Assembly (NCBI GenBank): GCA_017619755.1
Contig: JAFZRU010000005.1
Span: 1-64,000, forward strand
Length of the DNA: 64,000 nucleotides
Direction: 5' to 3'
DNA from: Prevotella sp.
GTDB taxonomy: Bacteria > Bacteroidota > Bacteroidia > Bacteroidales > Bacteroidaceae
Below, one piece after another: positions 55,888-64,000 of this stretch. Position numbers and translations under genes: made by a program. Under the pieces are notes generated by a model. That model had not been told where the DNA came from and ran no database searches. It saw only the letters and a list, made by a program, of their open reading frames with translations. The first letter of the stretch is position 1. Each line of letters starts with the position of its first letter.

Positions 55888-56901
55888 ATGAGTAAACCAA
55901 CATTTCTTGCCTTAAGGCTTTTCGCTGTGGCGATGCTTCTGACTGTTGGCATGACGGCCACCGCACAATCTCGCGGTGAAAAATACCGAGCATTTTTGGA
56001 CAGCGTGCTCACCTCCCGTTATTTCAAGAACTCCTATGACTCGAACTACGTGGTGAGACCCGAAGGTCGGCTGACCCTGAAAATCAGGTTGAACCAGACG
56101 GGTAACAGCCTCCATGCGAAAGGAACGGTGAATGGTGTGTACTCCAAGGCCGACCTTCACACCAGCCACAAGACCACCGTCGCCCTGGCTGCCACTTACC
56201 GCGGGTTGTCGGCAGGCCTTGCCATCAATCCCGCAAAGATAGGCGGTGTCTATAAGGACTACGAGTTTAATTTCAATTATTACAGCAGCCGTTTGAGCCT
56301 TGACTTCAGTTATCAACGCTCCAACACCCTGTCGGGCAAAATCGAACGCAACGGGGAAAGCCACTTGGAAGCCGAAGACGTCACGATGAAAGTGGCCAAC
56401 ATAGCGTGTAACTACACCTTCAACCACCGCCACTTTTCCTTCCCCGCCGCCTTTTCTCAAAGTTTTGTCCAACGTCGCTCCGCCGGCTCGTGGCTCGCGG
56501 GGTTCAGCTACCAGGGAGGCAGCATCAGGACCAATGAAGAGTTGAAAATGAGGAACCCCGACGCCCCCGACGTGCGCATTTATATCGGCCATTTCGGCAT
56601 CGGCGGTGGCTATGGCTACAACCTCGTACTTGGCAAGAAGTGGTTGTTTCATCTCTCCACCTTGCCCACCATCGTCGTCTTTAACCGCAACAACTTCACC
56701 GTGAACGGCGAGCGTAAAAAAGCCGACCATATTCGTTTCAACATGCTTTTCAACGAGCGTCTGGCCATTGTGTACAATTACTCCCCCCGCTTCTTCATGG
56801 GGGCCACTTTTGTGGCAAACAACTCTGTCTTTGACGATGATGTGGTGGTAGTCAACCAAAACAAGTGGCGCGGTCGGGCCTTCGTTGGACTACGGCTATG
56901 A
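55888..56901 (+). CDS. DUF4421 family outer-membrane-type protein
   Basis: This 337-residue protein has a signal peptide (FAVAMLLTVGMTATAQ) followed by the DUF4421 start SRYFKNSYDSNYVVRPEGRL, then many amphipathic strands and a C-terminal Leu after WRGRAFVGLRL, compatible with an outer-membrane beta-barrel. The family has no known function. It starts 29 bp after the second permease and could be an outer-membrane partner of the export genes; that is inference from position. Confidence 0.82.
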   Translation: MSKPTFLALRLFAVAMLLTVGMTATAQSRGEKYRAFLDSVLTSRYFKNSYDSNYVVRPEGRLTLKIRLNQTGNSLHAKGTVNGVYSKADLHTSHKTTVALAATYRGLSAGLAINPAKIGGVYKDYEFNFNYYSSRLSLDFSYQRSNTLSGKIERNGESHLEAEDVTMKVANIACNYTFNHRHFSFPAAFSQSFVQRRSAGSWLAGFSYQGGSIRTNEELKMRNPDAPDVRIYIGHFGIGGGYGYNLVLGKKWLFHLSTLPTIVVFNRNNFTVNGERKKADHIRFNMLFNERLAIVYNYSPRFFMGATFVANNSVFDDDVVVVNQNKWRGRAFVGLRL

Positions 56902-56984
56902 CATCAGTTTATTGAAATGTATATTTGTCGGATAGATGCGGAAAAACAATTTCGGAAGGGATGGTCACTGACACGCATCGACGA

Positions 56985-57026
56985 AAAAGGTGAAAGTCTG
57001 AACAAATGTTCAGACTTTCACCTTTT
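56985..57026 (+). terminator. Strong terminator after the DUF4421 gene
   Basis: A perfect 20-bp inverted repeat (left arm 56985-57004, right arm 57007-57026), flanked by A and T runs, closes the export cluster. Confidence 0.85.
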
Positions 57027-57073
57027 ACTATAGTTTTTTGTGGTTTGCCGAGGGAATATTGTTTTGCTTTTTC

Positions 57074-57081
57074 TAATTTTG
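57074..57081 (+). promoter_or_regulatory. -7 box upstream of the outer-membrane barrel gene
   Basis: TAATTTTG, about 35 bp before the start codon. No -33 TTTG at the usual distance. Confidence 0.45.
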
Positions 57082-57115
57082 CCAACAATTATTTGCCTTA
57101 CCCTTCGTTATAAAA

Positions 57116-59854
57116 ATGAATATGACCAAGCAAACCATCATCACCACATTCCCGGGCATAGTTCGCCTACCCATAGTGGCTCTCCTTGTTCTCGTCGCAA
57201 TGTTTGCCTTTGCGACAACCGCTTCTGCCGACATCATACGAGGCCGAGTGATTGACTCCGAGACAAAGGAACCACTTGCGGAAGCATCTGTGAAACTGAC
57301 ACAAAGTTACGGTGACTACGGCTACTCGATGATGACTACCATGGCCGATTCTGCGGGCGTGTTCCATGTCTTCGCCTCTGGACGGTGCACATTGGAGGTG
57401 TCGATGTTGGGTTACTATTCGAAGAAGAAGACAGTGCTGGCCTTCACCGACAGTCGTAATGACACGATAGACATAGGGGCGATAGAACTGAAGATGTCGG
57501 CACAGATGCTGAAGATGGTGGAGGTGATGGGACATGCCCGAAGGTTCACCGTGAGGGGCGACACCATCATATTTCACCCTGAGGCGTTCCACCTGCAAGA
57601 AGGGGCGCGGCTCGACGAACTCATCCGCAAGTTGCCGGGCGTGGAGGTGGACGACGAAGGCCGTATGTCGTGGAACGGCAAGCCCATCCGTCTGACAATG
57701 GATGGAGAGAGCATGCTGGGCGGCGAAGGACTGATGAAGCAGTTGCCCGCCGAGGCCGTGCAGGACATCAAGGCATACAACAAGGCTTCGGAGTTCAGCG
57801 AACGCACTGGCAAGGACGACGGCACGCAGGACATGGTGCTCGACCTGACCATCAAACCCGGCTTCCTCGACCGCTGGTACGGCGACGTGAAGGCCGGCTA
57901 CCAAACCCCAAAATACTCCGAGGGCGAACTATCGATGAACCGCCTGTCGAAAACCGACCCCATGATGGTGTTCGCCGATGCCAACAACACGAACAAGCGC
58001 CATCGTCGCTACATGGACCGCAGCATGGGCATGTGGGGCAGCGGTTTCGGACAAGAGCAAGGAGGCTCGGGCGGTTGGCAGCACAAATGGAAAGAGCAAT
58101 CGGGAACACAGGAGTTGAGAAGTCAATACAGCTTCAGCGGCGGCGTTGCCCATGATGACGACTGGCACACATCGCGTACTGAGACCGAGAATTTTTTCCC
58201 CGACACTGCCGCCAGTCACATCACAAATGAGAACTACGGCCACAACCACGAACTGAACCCGACATTTTACGCCGACATGCATTGGGCCGCCGACACCATG
58301 AACACCTTTATGCTTCGCGCCAGCGTGGAGCATAATAGTAAACGCTCACACAGTCGCACGGACACCGAGCAAAGTGAAAGCACCATCCCAGGCGTCCCTT
58401 ATGTTGCGACATTGTCACAGCATATCGCCTCCCACGGCGAAGGCCGCGAGACCAAGTTCAATGTCTCCGGCGGTTGGGAGCATTACATCGAGAATGGCCA
58501 ATTAGGCGGCAGCATCAAAATGAACTATACAGACGGGAAAAATGAGAGTTGGACAGACCGCACCATAACATCCAAAGAGACGACATTGCTCACCCAGTCC
58601 TCCACCTCCCCCACCCATTCGTTGTTCTTGGAGGCAGAAATTCATCGTGGTCACTGGTTCACCAAGAACATTTTGGTGCAGGCGCACTACAGCATCCAGC
58701 ACAACCGCAACAACAGCGATTGCGTCTTCCTGACCGACGGCTTGGCCGATTCCGCCAACAGCTACCGCGACCGCCATACCACCAACACCCATCACTTCGA
58801 ATTGCTGTCCACCATCAATGTTGCACCCCTGCAAATCAGGCCAACTCTCACAACGAAATGGCAGCGAGAGAGCCAGGACTACCAACGTGGCGTCCTCGAC
58901 ACTGCCGCCGTGCGCCGCAACCTGTTTGTCGAGCCAGCACTTTTCGCCACTTGGAAATTGAGCAAAACCATCGGCTTCGAACTGAGTTACAGTTTCCGCA
59001 CGTCACAGCCCCAAATCATCCAGACCATTGGCTACCACGACCTCACCAACCCGCTCTTCATCACCGAGGGCAACCCCGACTTGAAGGACACGCACATCCA
59101 TGACATCAAACTGACCTACAACATGGTGCTCGCCCGCAGCCAGACTTCGTTCAGCACCAGCGTCAGCCATCAGGCCACCGACCGCGACCTGGTGACGGCT
59201 CTCAGCTACACGCCCTCCACCGCCGTCTATACCAGCCGCCCTGTGAACGTGCGTGGCAGCCGTTTATGGACGTTCAAACTGAACATCGACCAGGCGTTTG
59301 GCGACTATTTCCGTCTGCAGAACGACTTCCGTCTCAACATGGAACAACGATATGGATATTTGACCCTGCTGCCCACCCAAATCGAGCGGACGTTGAACCG
59401 TCAGACCAACTTCCACCCTCGTGACAAACTCACCATCTCATTCGACAAGGACTGGCTCAAAGCCTCCGTTTTTGGAGAAATCAACGCCGACCGCCTGCGC
59501 TTCACTGCCTCACCCGAGCAGAATACCACGCTTTGGGACAACAACTTCGGTCTTGAAGCCGAAGCCACTGTGGGCAACTTCGTCTTCTCCTCGACCCTTA
59601 CCGAGCGCACCCGCCGGGGGTATGCCACGCAGTCGATGAACAAGAACCGTTTGATTTGGGATGGTTCCGTGACGTGGAAAATCCTCAAAAACAAAGCTCG
59701 CATTGCCTTTGAGTTTCAGGACATCCTCAACAACGAAGACGGCTTTTGGAGTAACCAGTCCGCCTACCAGTCCACCTCTATATGGCAGGATTTACGTCAC
59801 CACTACGTCGGCATCAACTTCACCTACCATCTTGACGCTAAGAAAAAAGACTAA
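57116..59854 (+). CDS. Outer-membrane beta-barrel protein with carboxypeptidase-like and plug-like domains
   Basis: This 912-residue protein has a signal sequence (about residues 19-38), a CarboxypepD_reg-like Ig domain (IIRGRVIDSETKEPLAEASV), a plug-like domain (RLDELIRKLPGVEVDDEG and IRLTMDGESMLGG) and a long OMP_b-brl_3-type barrel. It resembles TonB-dependent receptors but is not a SusC: no SusD follows. ATGs at 57116 and 57122 are both possible. The thioredoxin-fold gene begins 1 bp after its stop, so the two are surely co-translated. Confidence 0.88.
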   Translation: MNMTKQTIITTFPGIVRLPIVALLVLVAMFAFATTASADIIRGRVIDSETKEPLAEASVKLTQSYGDYGYSMMTTMADSAGVFHVFASGRCTLEVSMLGYYSKKKTVLAFTDSRNDTIDIGAIELKMSAQMLKMVEVMGHARRFTVRGDTIIFHPEAFHLQEGARLDELIRKLPGVEVDDEGRMSWNGKPIRLTMDGESMLGGEGLMKQLPAEAVQDIKAYNKASEFSERTGKDDGTQDMVLDLTIKPGFLDRWYGDVKAGYQTPKYSEGELSMNRLSKTDPMMVFADANNTNKRHRRYMDRSMGMWGSGFGQEQGGSGGWQHKWKEQSGTQELRSQYSFSGGVAHDDDWHTSRTETENFFPDTAASHITNENYGHNHELNPTFYADMHWAADTMNTFMLRASVEHNSKRSHSRTDTEQSESTIPGVPYVATLSQHIASHGEGRETKFNVSGGWEHYIENGQLGGSIKMNYTDGKNESWTDRTITSKETTLLTQSSTSPTHSLFLEAEIHRGHWFTKNILVQAHYSIQHNRNNSDCVFLTDGLADSANSYRDRHTTNTHHFELLSTINVAPLQIRPTLTTKWQRESQDYQRGVLDTAAVRRNLFVEPALFATWKLSKTIGFELSYSFRTSQPQIIQTIGYHDLTNPLFITEGNPDLKDTHIHDIKLTYNMVLARSQTSFSTSVSHQATDRDLVTALSYTPSTAVYTSRPVNVRGSRLWTFKLNIDQAFGDYFRLQNDFRLNMEQRYGYLTLLPTQIERTLNRQTNFHPRDKLTISFDKDWLKASVFGEINADRLRFTASPEQNTTLWDNNFGLEAEATVGNFVFSSTLTERTRRGYATQSMNKNRLIWDGSVTWKILKNKARIAFEFQDILNNEDGFWSNQSAYQSTSIWQDLRHHYVGINFTYHLDAKKKD

Positions 59855-59855
59855 T

Positions 59856-61841
59856 ATGAAAAAGACAATCATCACCACCATCCTCCTCACCCTTGTTGCC
59901 GTAATGGGACAAGCGCAAGTGAAATCTGGCCTCGACCTCTGCCTTAGGGACGAGGCGACAGGCGAATGGCTCATAGGGCTGTTCAACGACTACGCCATCT
60001 ACGATTGCGAGTATTGGGATTATGTGAATGTACGAAAGGACAAACTCGAACTGAAGTGTGGCGAGAAACGTATGAATGTCGTGTTGAAGAGAAAGGGACA
60101 AGCGGTGACGGCTGTCTCTATTGACGGCGTGAATCATAAAACGTCGATGCTTACCTCAAAACATCTTCCCGACTATCCCTCCAAGGACGAGAAAGCTTGG
60201 TCAACGGGCATATGTGCCAAAGAGGACAGCATCACGCTGCGTGTTTGCACTCGCACGATCAAAGATAGAACCGGATACCTCTCTTTCATCAGTCGCATAG
60301 TAGATGGCAAACAAATCACTGAACATATGAGTGCCGACAATCAAGGTCGTTCTGAGGTGAGAATGCCAGTGAGCGGCCCTACCGTGATGGGCATCCTCAA
60401 TGAGTTCGAGCATCCGCTGGAACACTTTCACTCTGCAAGTCTGGCTGTTGATAACGGAGATACATTGCTGCTTTACATCGACGACATCAACGACCACGCC
60501 TACGTGATGGGCGGCAAATATGCCCGATTTAACAATGAACTGTTGGGAGGCAATTTTCACCCCGATTTTGAAAGGTCAGACAATTTGTCGATGGACAGTA
60601 CGATGATGCGGCAGCAACATTGGATGGAAGTGTGCCAAACAAGGTTGGATTCTTTGTACACAGCTCGTCCCAACCTGTCACGTCGCTTCAGAACATATTA
60701 TAAGGATGATATTCAAAACCAGTATATCCATCCCATGCTCCTCAAATGCTGCTGGCCAAAAAGCGGTGAGAATCAAAAAGAACTATTGAGCAAGACCGAA
60801 GCCGTAATGAATCCACAGCAATGGATGCGCTCTGAAGTGCCCCTGATGTGCCGCGGCGATTTTGATTTCAATATCAGTTATTATACTTCCGCACTCGAGG
60901 ATGTGAGGAGTACGCCCCTACCCGACCCCGCTGAATTCATTTTGGAACTGTCCAATGAAGGCAAGGTGGAACTGACGGATGTGGAACTGCAGAAAATAAA
61001 GGATTTCCAGACATTGCTCACCAAGAAGAGTGAGGATGACTTGGTGAACAAAACCTTTCAGTCGGACATCATCCCCATCTTGGGCAAACCCATCGTAACA
61101 CAATACTGGGATTGGAAACTGAGCGAACAGAGCATACCACTTATGATGGATATCCTCAATTCACTTGATATGGATGACTCCACCCGCGAAATACTCAAAA
61201 CCCAGACCTTCATGAAGAATATTGATGGCAAAAGCCATGTGGCCTCTCAACGCATGATGGAACTGGCACATCAAGAGGTTCATCATCCCCACCTCATCGA
61301 TGCCATCGATAGCGCCAACAGGCGCATAGAGGACTTCCTGGCAGATTATCAACGAACGCAAACGGTGGCGACTCCAAAAGCAGGGACTCCAGCCTCGCTG
61401 CGTGTGTCAGAAGAGGAATTGGAGGGCATCACCGACGGAAGAACACTCTTTGAGCACATCATAGCGCCGTTCCAAGGATATGTCATCTACGTTGACGTGT
61501 GGGGCACGTGGTGTGGCCCATGCCGTGCTGCGATGGAGAAAGTTCCCGCACTAAAGAAAATGCTGGAAGACAAGCCTGTCATCTATCTCTATTTCTGCAA
61601 CAACAGTCCCGAGGACGCATGGCGTATCTTCATTCAACAGAAACATCTCGAAACCGACAACGCCATCCATTACAATCTGCCACAAGAACAGGAAAATGCC
61701 ATCGAGCAATATTTGAAAGTCAGTGGTTTCCCCACCTATAGGTTGGTGGATACCACAGGGCGTCTTATGCCCGGCGGTGCTCCCTGGCCCTCCAACGCCA
61801 GCGCAGTGGTCGCTGCCATAGAGCAGTTGCTTCCTCGCTGA
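59856..61841 (+). CDS. Secreted protein with C-terminal thioredoxin-like (TlpA/ResA) domain
   Basis: This 661-residue protein (ATG 59856, MKKTIITTILLTLVAVMGQA) is exported and ends in a thioredoxin fold whose active site WGTWCGPCRA has Cys553 and Cys556. The first 500 residues are not recognised; they contain a beta-rich part and a helical part before the redox domain. Bacteroidetes often make such DUF-thioredoxin fusions next to outer-membrane barrels. A role in disulfide or thiol chemistry of a nearby periplasmic target is inferred. The frame is open upstream to 59703 but inside the barrel gene. Confidence 0.9.
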   Translation: MKKTIITTILLTLVAVMGQAQVKSGLDLCLRDEATGEWLIGLFNDYAIYDCEYWDYVNVRKDKLELKCGEKRMNVVLKRKGQAVTAVSIDGVNHKTSMLTSKHLPDYPSKDEKAWSTGICAKEDSITLRVCTRTIKDRTGYLSFISRIVDGKQITEHMSADNQGRSEVRMPVSGPTVMGILNEFEHPLEHFHSASLAVDNGDTLLLYIDDINDHAYVMGGKYARFNNELLGGNFHPDFERSDNLSMDSTMMRQQHWMEVCQTRLDSLYTARPNLSRRFRTYYKDDIQNQYIHPMLLKCCWPKSGENQKELLSKTEAVMNPQQWMRSEVPLMCRGDFDFNISYYTSALEDVRSTPLPDPAEFILELSNEGKVELTDVELQKIKDFQTLLTKKSEDDLVNKTFQSDIIPILGKPIVTQYWDWKLSEQSIPLMMDILNSLDMDDSTREILKTQTFMKNIDGKSHVASQRMMELAHQEVHHPHLIDAIDSANRRIEDFLADYQRTQTVATPKAGTPASLRVSEEELEGITDGRTLFEHIIAPFQGYVIYVDVWGTWCGPCRAAMEKVPALKKMLEDKPVIYLYFCNNSPEDAWRIFIQQKHLETDNAIHYNLPQEQENAIEQYLKVSGFPTYRLVDTTGRLMPGGAPWPSNASAVVAAIEQLLPR

Positions 61842-61930
61842 CCAACAGTATCAATGAGAGAGCAAAGATACTGTCGCCTCGCCCACCAAGGATGGTTTCA
61901 CCGTGATAAGTCAAATTCAGGAAGCCTCTG

Positions 61931-62392
61931 TCACTTAATGAGTTGAATGTCTTTGAGCGTAATTTTTCCTCGGAGTGAAATGATGGTGAGTTCACCGCTT
62001 TCCTCAGAGAGCAGGGCGAATTCCGACTTTTCCTTACTGAGTTTTTTGTGGTAGATGGTGACATGCTCTCCGTTTTCGTTGACTTGCATGGCCACTTCAT
62101 ACTGTCCATTTTTGAAAACCTCGAGCGCGTGTTTTTTGATGGAAGGGATAATGGAAGGTTTTTCACAAGTGAGCACCCTCAGTTGGTCGAGTTTTGCTGC
62201 GATACTGCTGATGTTGTGCTTCCCTGTTTTCACATTGGGTATCATCTGCAGCATGGTTTTCGAGATGTAGATGGTGGTGATGCCATCCACGTCATTATAT
62301 TTCTCAAAGAGGGCATCCTGTGCCATTGTCTTCGCCGACGGGAAGACAATCAGCAGGGTGGTGAGCAGCAGGGTGTATATGAATTGTTTCAT
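61931..62392 (-). CDS. DUF4252 protein, third copy of the operon
   Basis: This 153-residue secreted protein has a signal peptide (TLLLTTLLIVFPSAKTMA) and the DUF4252 plan: a start like ALFEKYNDVDGITTIYISKT and a C-terminal half VNENGEHVTIYHKKLSKEKS with SLRGKITLKDIQLI. It is homologous in layout to the two copies upstream of the sigma gene. Function unknown. It is the last gene of the minus-strand operon, 24 bp after the membrane protein gene. Confidence 0.85.
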   Translation of the reverse strand: MKQFIYTLLLTTLLIVFPSAKTMAQDALFEKYNDVDGITTIYISKTMLQMIPNVKTGKHNISSIAAKLDQLRVLTCEKPSIIPSIKKHALEVFKNGQYEVAMQVNENGEHVTIYHKKLSKEKSEFALLSEESGELTIISLRGKITLKDIQLIK

Positions 62393-62416
62393 GAAGGGTA
62401 TGGATTTGGTAAACGA

Positions 62417-62806
62417 TTATTCTATGGCTTTGTTGATAGCTTCCGAGAATTTGACCAGCGCCCACTGTGCTTCAGCAGCCGCATCCTCCGGGTTGTCGTA
62501 TGTGTCTTTCGGCATTTGCAGTTGGGCGTATTGCTTCTGCTTGTACTGATGATTGGCCACTAACGAGACCGACAGGATGAGCAGCAGCGATGCCGCCACG
62601 CCTGCGACCCATTTGAGTGTCACACTGATTGAGCGTCGCTCCGTCAGCCGTTCGTCCTTTTCCCATTGGTCGATTTGTTTTCCCATTCGTTGCTCCATAC
62701 GCTGGAGCAGGTGCTCTGCCTGTTCCATTTCCTCATCTGTCGCACTGTTGTGGCACACTTGTTGGAACAGATGGTCGGGGTCGGGGTATTGGTTGCTCGG
62801 TTTCAT
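62417..62806 (-). CDS. Small membrane protein, candidate anti-sigma factor
   Basis: This 129-residue protein has a soluble N-terminal part (HLFQQVCHNSATDEEMEQAE), one membrane helix at about 66-86 (WVAGVAASLLLILSVSLVAN) and a periplasmic C-terminus of about 40 residues. Its start overlaps the ECF sigma stop by 4 bp. The size, topology and coupling match an anti-sigma factor, but no zinc-binding ASD motif is seen, so this remains inference. Confidence 0.65.
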   Translation of the reverse strand: MKPSNQYPDPDHLFQQVCHNSATDEEMEQAEHLLQRMEQRMGKQIDQWEKDERLTERRSISVTLKWVAGVAASLLLILSVSLVANHQYKQKQYAQLQMPKDTYDNPEDAAAEAQWALVKFSEAINKAIE

Positions 62807-63297
62807 GGTTTGTTGAATAATGCCCTTAAGTTTTTTCGTGCTCGGCTCAGAAGCGTCCGGATATTGACATAAGAGAGCCCTGTCTCGTTGTAGATTTCCT
62901 CTGAAGAGAGTTGGTCGATGTCATGCATGGTGATGACTTGCTGCTGTTGCAGGGGCAGTTGGCCGATGAGACGTTTCACTTGCTCCACCTCGTCGCGAAC
63001 CTCCACCCGCCCCATCAGGTCATCCCCATCCGCCACCAGTATTTCCTCAACAGGTGCGCCAGCCATATTGACGTGTTTTCTCCTCCTTTGGTCAAGATAC
63101 AGATGGCGGACAAGCGTGGTGAGATAAGCCTGGTCGTTGTCGATGTCGTCAAGTTCCTCCCTTTTCATCCAAAGTTTCAGGGAAGCCTCCTGCACCAAGT
63201 CCTCCGCGTCCTGCGTACAACCCGTCAACCGCCATGCCACCCAGAAGCAGTGACGCCAGTGAGGCATAAAACGTTGTTTGAAGGAGACGGCATCCAT
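62803..63297 (-). CDS. ECF (group 4) sigma-70 factor
   Basis: From ATG 63297 this 164-residue protein (MDAVSFKQRFMPHWRHCFWV) has region 2 with DAEDLVQEASLKLWMKRE and DQAYLTTLVRHLYLDQRRR, and region 4 with LPLQQQQVITMHDIDQLSSE and the helix NIRTLLSRARKNL. It is typical of Bacteroidetes ECF factors that control small envelope regulons. An in-frame TTG upstream (63315) is less likely. Flanked by DUF4252 genes on both sides. Confidence 0.93.
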   Translation of the reverse strand: MDAVSFKQRFMPHWRHCFWVAWRLTGCTQDAEDLVQEASLKLWMKREELDDIDNDQAYLTTLVRHLYLDQRRRKHVNMAGAPVEEILVADGDDLMGRVEVRDEVEQVKRLIGQLPLQQQQVITMHDIDQLSSEEIYNETGLSYVNIRTLLSRARKNLRALFNKP

Positions 63298-63333
63298 GAA
63301 TGTGACGAGAAGCAAATGTGATAACTCTAATTT

Positions 63334-63813
63334 CTATTTTTTCATGACATCCACGACGGATTCCAGGTCTTCGGGTTTCACCTTGCCTTTGATTTGCACA
63401 AGCGAACAGTCATCATCTCCTGCACTGAGCAGGAGCACCTCGCGAATGGTGTCGCCCTTTAGACGGACGAGCACCCTTGTTTGCTCCCCCTCGCTGCATG
63501 AACTGGCCATCTCATGGTATCCCTTTGTCTTCAAGCCATTGGCTACCTTGGCAAACTGCTTTCTGACTTCCGGCTCACAGTCCTCCAAGTCGAGCGTCCT
63601 CAGCGAACGAACACAGCGCAAGGCGGTGCGAGCGGCAGGGTCGTCGGACTGATGATTGACGATGGGTCTGAAGACGGAAATGAGCAGTCGTCCGAAATGC
63701 ACATATTCGGCGTTTTTCTTGCCTTTGAACTGCTGGAAGAGGTCGCCGGGTGTCTGAGCCTGTGCCGACACGCCAGCGACCATTATAATGAGAGAGATAA
63801 AGATGGTTCTCAT
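63334..63813 (-). CDS. DUF4252 protein, second copy of the operon
   Basis: From ATG 63813 this 159-residue protein has a signal peptide (MRTIFISLIIMVAGVSAQAQ) and a C-terminal region TRVLVRLKGDTIREVLLLS, followed by DDDCSLVQIKGKVKPEDLES, nearly the same as in the partial copy next door. It may detect or buffer an envelope state together with the sigma factor 36 bp downstream. Function unknown. An open extension to 63849 overlaps the partial gene and is not needed. Confidence 0.85.
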   Translation of the reverse strand: MRTIFISLIIMVAGVSAQAQTPGDLFQQFKGKKNAEYVHFGRLLISVFRPIVNHQSDDPAARTALRCVRSLRTLDLEDCEPEVRKQFAKVANGLKTKGYHEMASSCSEGEQTRVLVRLKGDTIREVLLLSAGDDDCSLVQIKGKVKPEDLESVVDVMKK

Positions 63814-63838
63814 TGTTGGGCGAATTACCTGACAGTTG

Positions 63839-64000
63839 TCAATGACCAATGTTTTGTAGTTTCTGCGTGTCCTCCGGGCTTATTTCGCCACATATTTGTA
63901 CGAGAGCGCACTCATCGTCTTCGATGCTGATGATGAGCATCTCGGTGACGGTCTTGCCTTTCGTTTTGACGAGAATCTGGGCTTTCTCGCCATCCTCGTT
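63839..64000 (-). CDS. DUF4252 protein, first copy (5' part beyond the window)
   Basis: The minus strand is open from the window end to a TGA at 63839-63841, giving the last 53 residues (ending QKLQNIGH). They align with the C-terminus of the next gene: QILVKTKGKTVTEMLIIS and DECALVQICGEISPED against RVLVRLKGDTIREVLLLS and DDCSLVQIKGKVKPED. The rest of the gene is outside the window. Confidence 0.8.
   Translation of the reverse strand, partial: NEDGEKAQILVKTKGKTVTEMLIISIEDDECALVQICGEISPEDTQKLQNIGH

Noticed and set aside
57116-59854. SusC-like receptor of a polysaccharide utilisation locus
   Set aside because: It has a carboxypeptidase-like domain and plug-like part, but no SusD or glycosidase follows, and the barrel is of the OMP_b-brl_3 type.
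61846-61873. Terminator between the thioredoxin-fold gene and the DUF4252 operon
   Set aside because: CAGTATC/GATACTG pair, but the loop is 14 nt, the stem is only 7 bp and no T run follows.

Overview
The window is from a Bacteroidetes chromosome, most likely a Prevotellaceae member (Prevotella in the broad sense). Evidence: Bacteroidetes-type promoters (TTTG, 19-20 bp, TAnnTTTG) precede many genes; there is a hybrid two-component system with a beta-propeller sensor and AraC output, a MoxR/Bat operon, a NifU-like plus GGGtGRT pair, DUF4252 and DUF4421 proteins, a methionine synthase lacking its activation domain, and secreted enzymes with sorting-type C-terminal tails. Genes are dense and no rRNA, tRNA, CRISPR array or intact insertion sequence was seen.

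Layout. 1-343: array of promoter-derived repeats. 364-7212 (+): MATE exporter, cytidylate-kinase-like protein, small phosphoesterase, FdtA-like cupin, GNAT/FemAB-like transferase and an M16 peptidase. 7404-15467 (-): a glycan-sensing operon in which a hybrid sensor-regulator is followed by a secreted probable TIM-barrel protein of no family I can name and a GH3 enzyme; a GH9 enzyme diverges from it at 16188, with no SusC/SusD pair in the window. 18732-22008 (+): sugar acetyltransferase, aminotransferase and FtsX-like permease. 22021-23986: an unusual sigma-70 factor, then a secreted endonuclease I.

24005-35420 (-) is one long co-directional run of ten genes: MoxR ATPase, DUF58 protein, a Bat-associated membrane protein, BatA, BatB, BatC, a BatD-BatE fusion, a PAP2 phosphatase, QueA and a DUF2027-Smr protein. 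35641-36462 is an AT-rich orphan. 36738-43706 (-) is a housekeeping run: DMP19-like protein, SmpB, MetH, HAD phosphatase, methionine aminopeptidase, TsaD and a CinA C-terminal protein. 43881-46059 (+): YbjQ-like protein, then the NifU-like/GGGtGRT pair.

46243-48750 holds an ATPase convergent with a von Willebrand A protein fused to a macro-like A1S_2505-type domain. 49100-51613 is a GH27 alpha-galactosidase with two carbohydrate-binding modules. 51760-56901 holds a secreted orphan, an HlyD adaptor, two ABC-2 permeases and a DUF4421 protein, without ATPase or TolC. 57116-61841 pairs an outer-membrane barrel with a secreted thioredoxin-fold protein. The right edge (61931-64000, -) is an operon of three DUF4252 paralogues around an ECF sigma factor and a candidate membrane anti-sigma factor; the first paralogue is cut by the window end.

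The best leads for undescribed biology are the unassigned secreted protein under the hybrid sensor (9628-11514), the VWA/macro-like fusion (47440-48750), the NifU-like/GGGtGRT pair (44330-46059), the DUF4252/ECF operon, and a dispersed promoter element whose AT-rich palindrome overlaps the -33 box.
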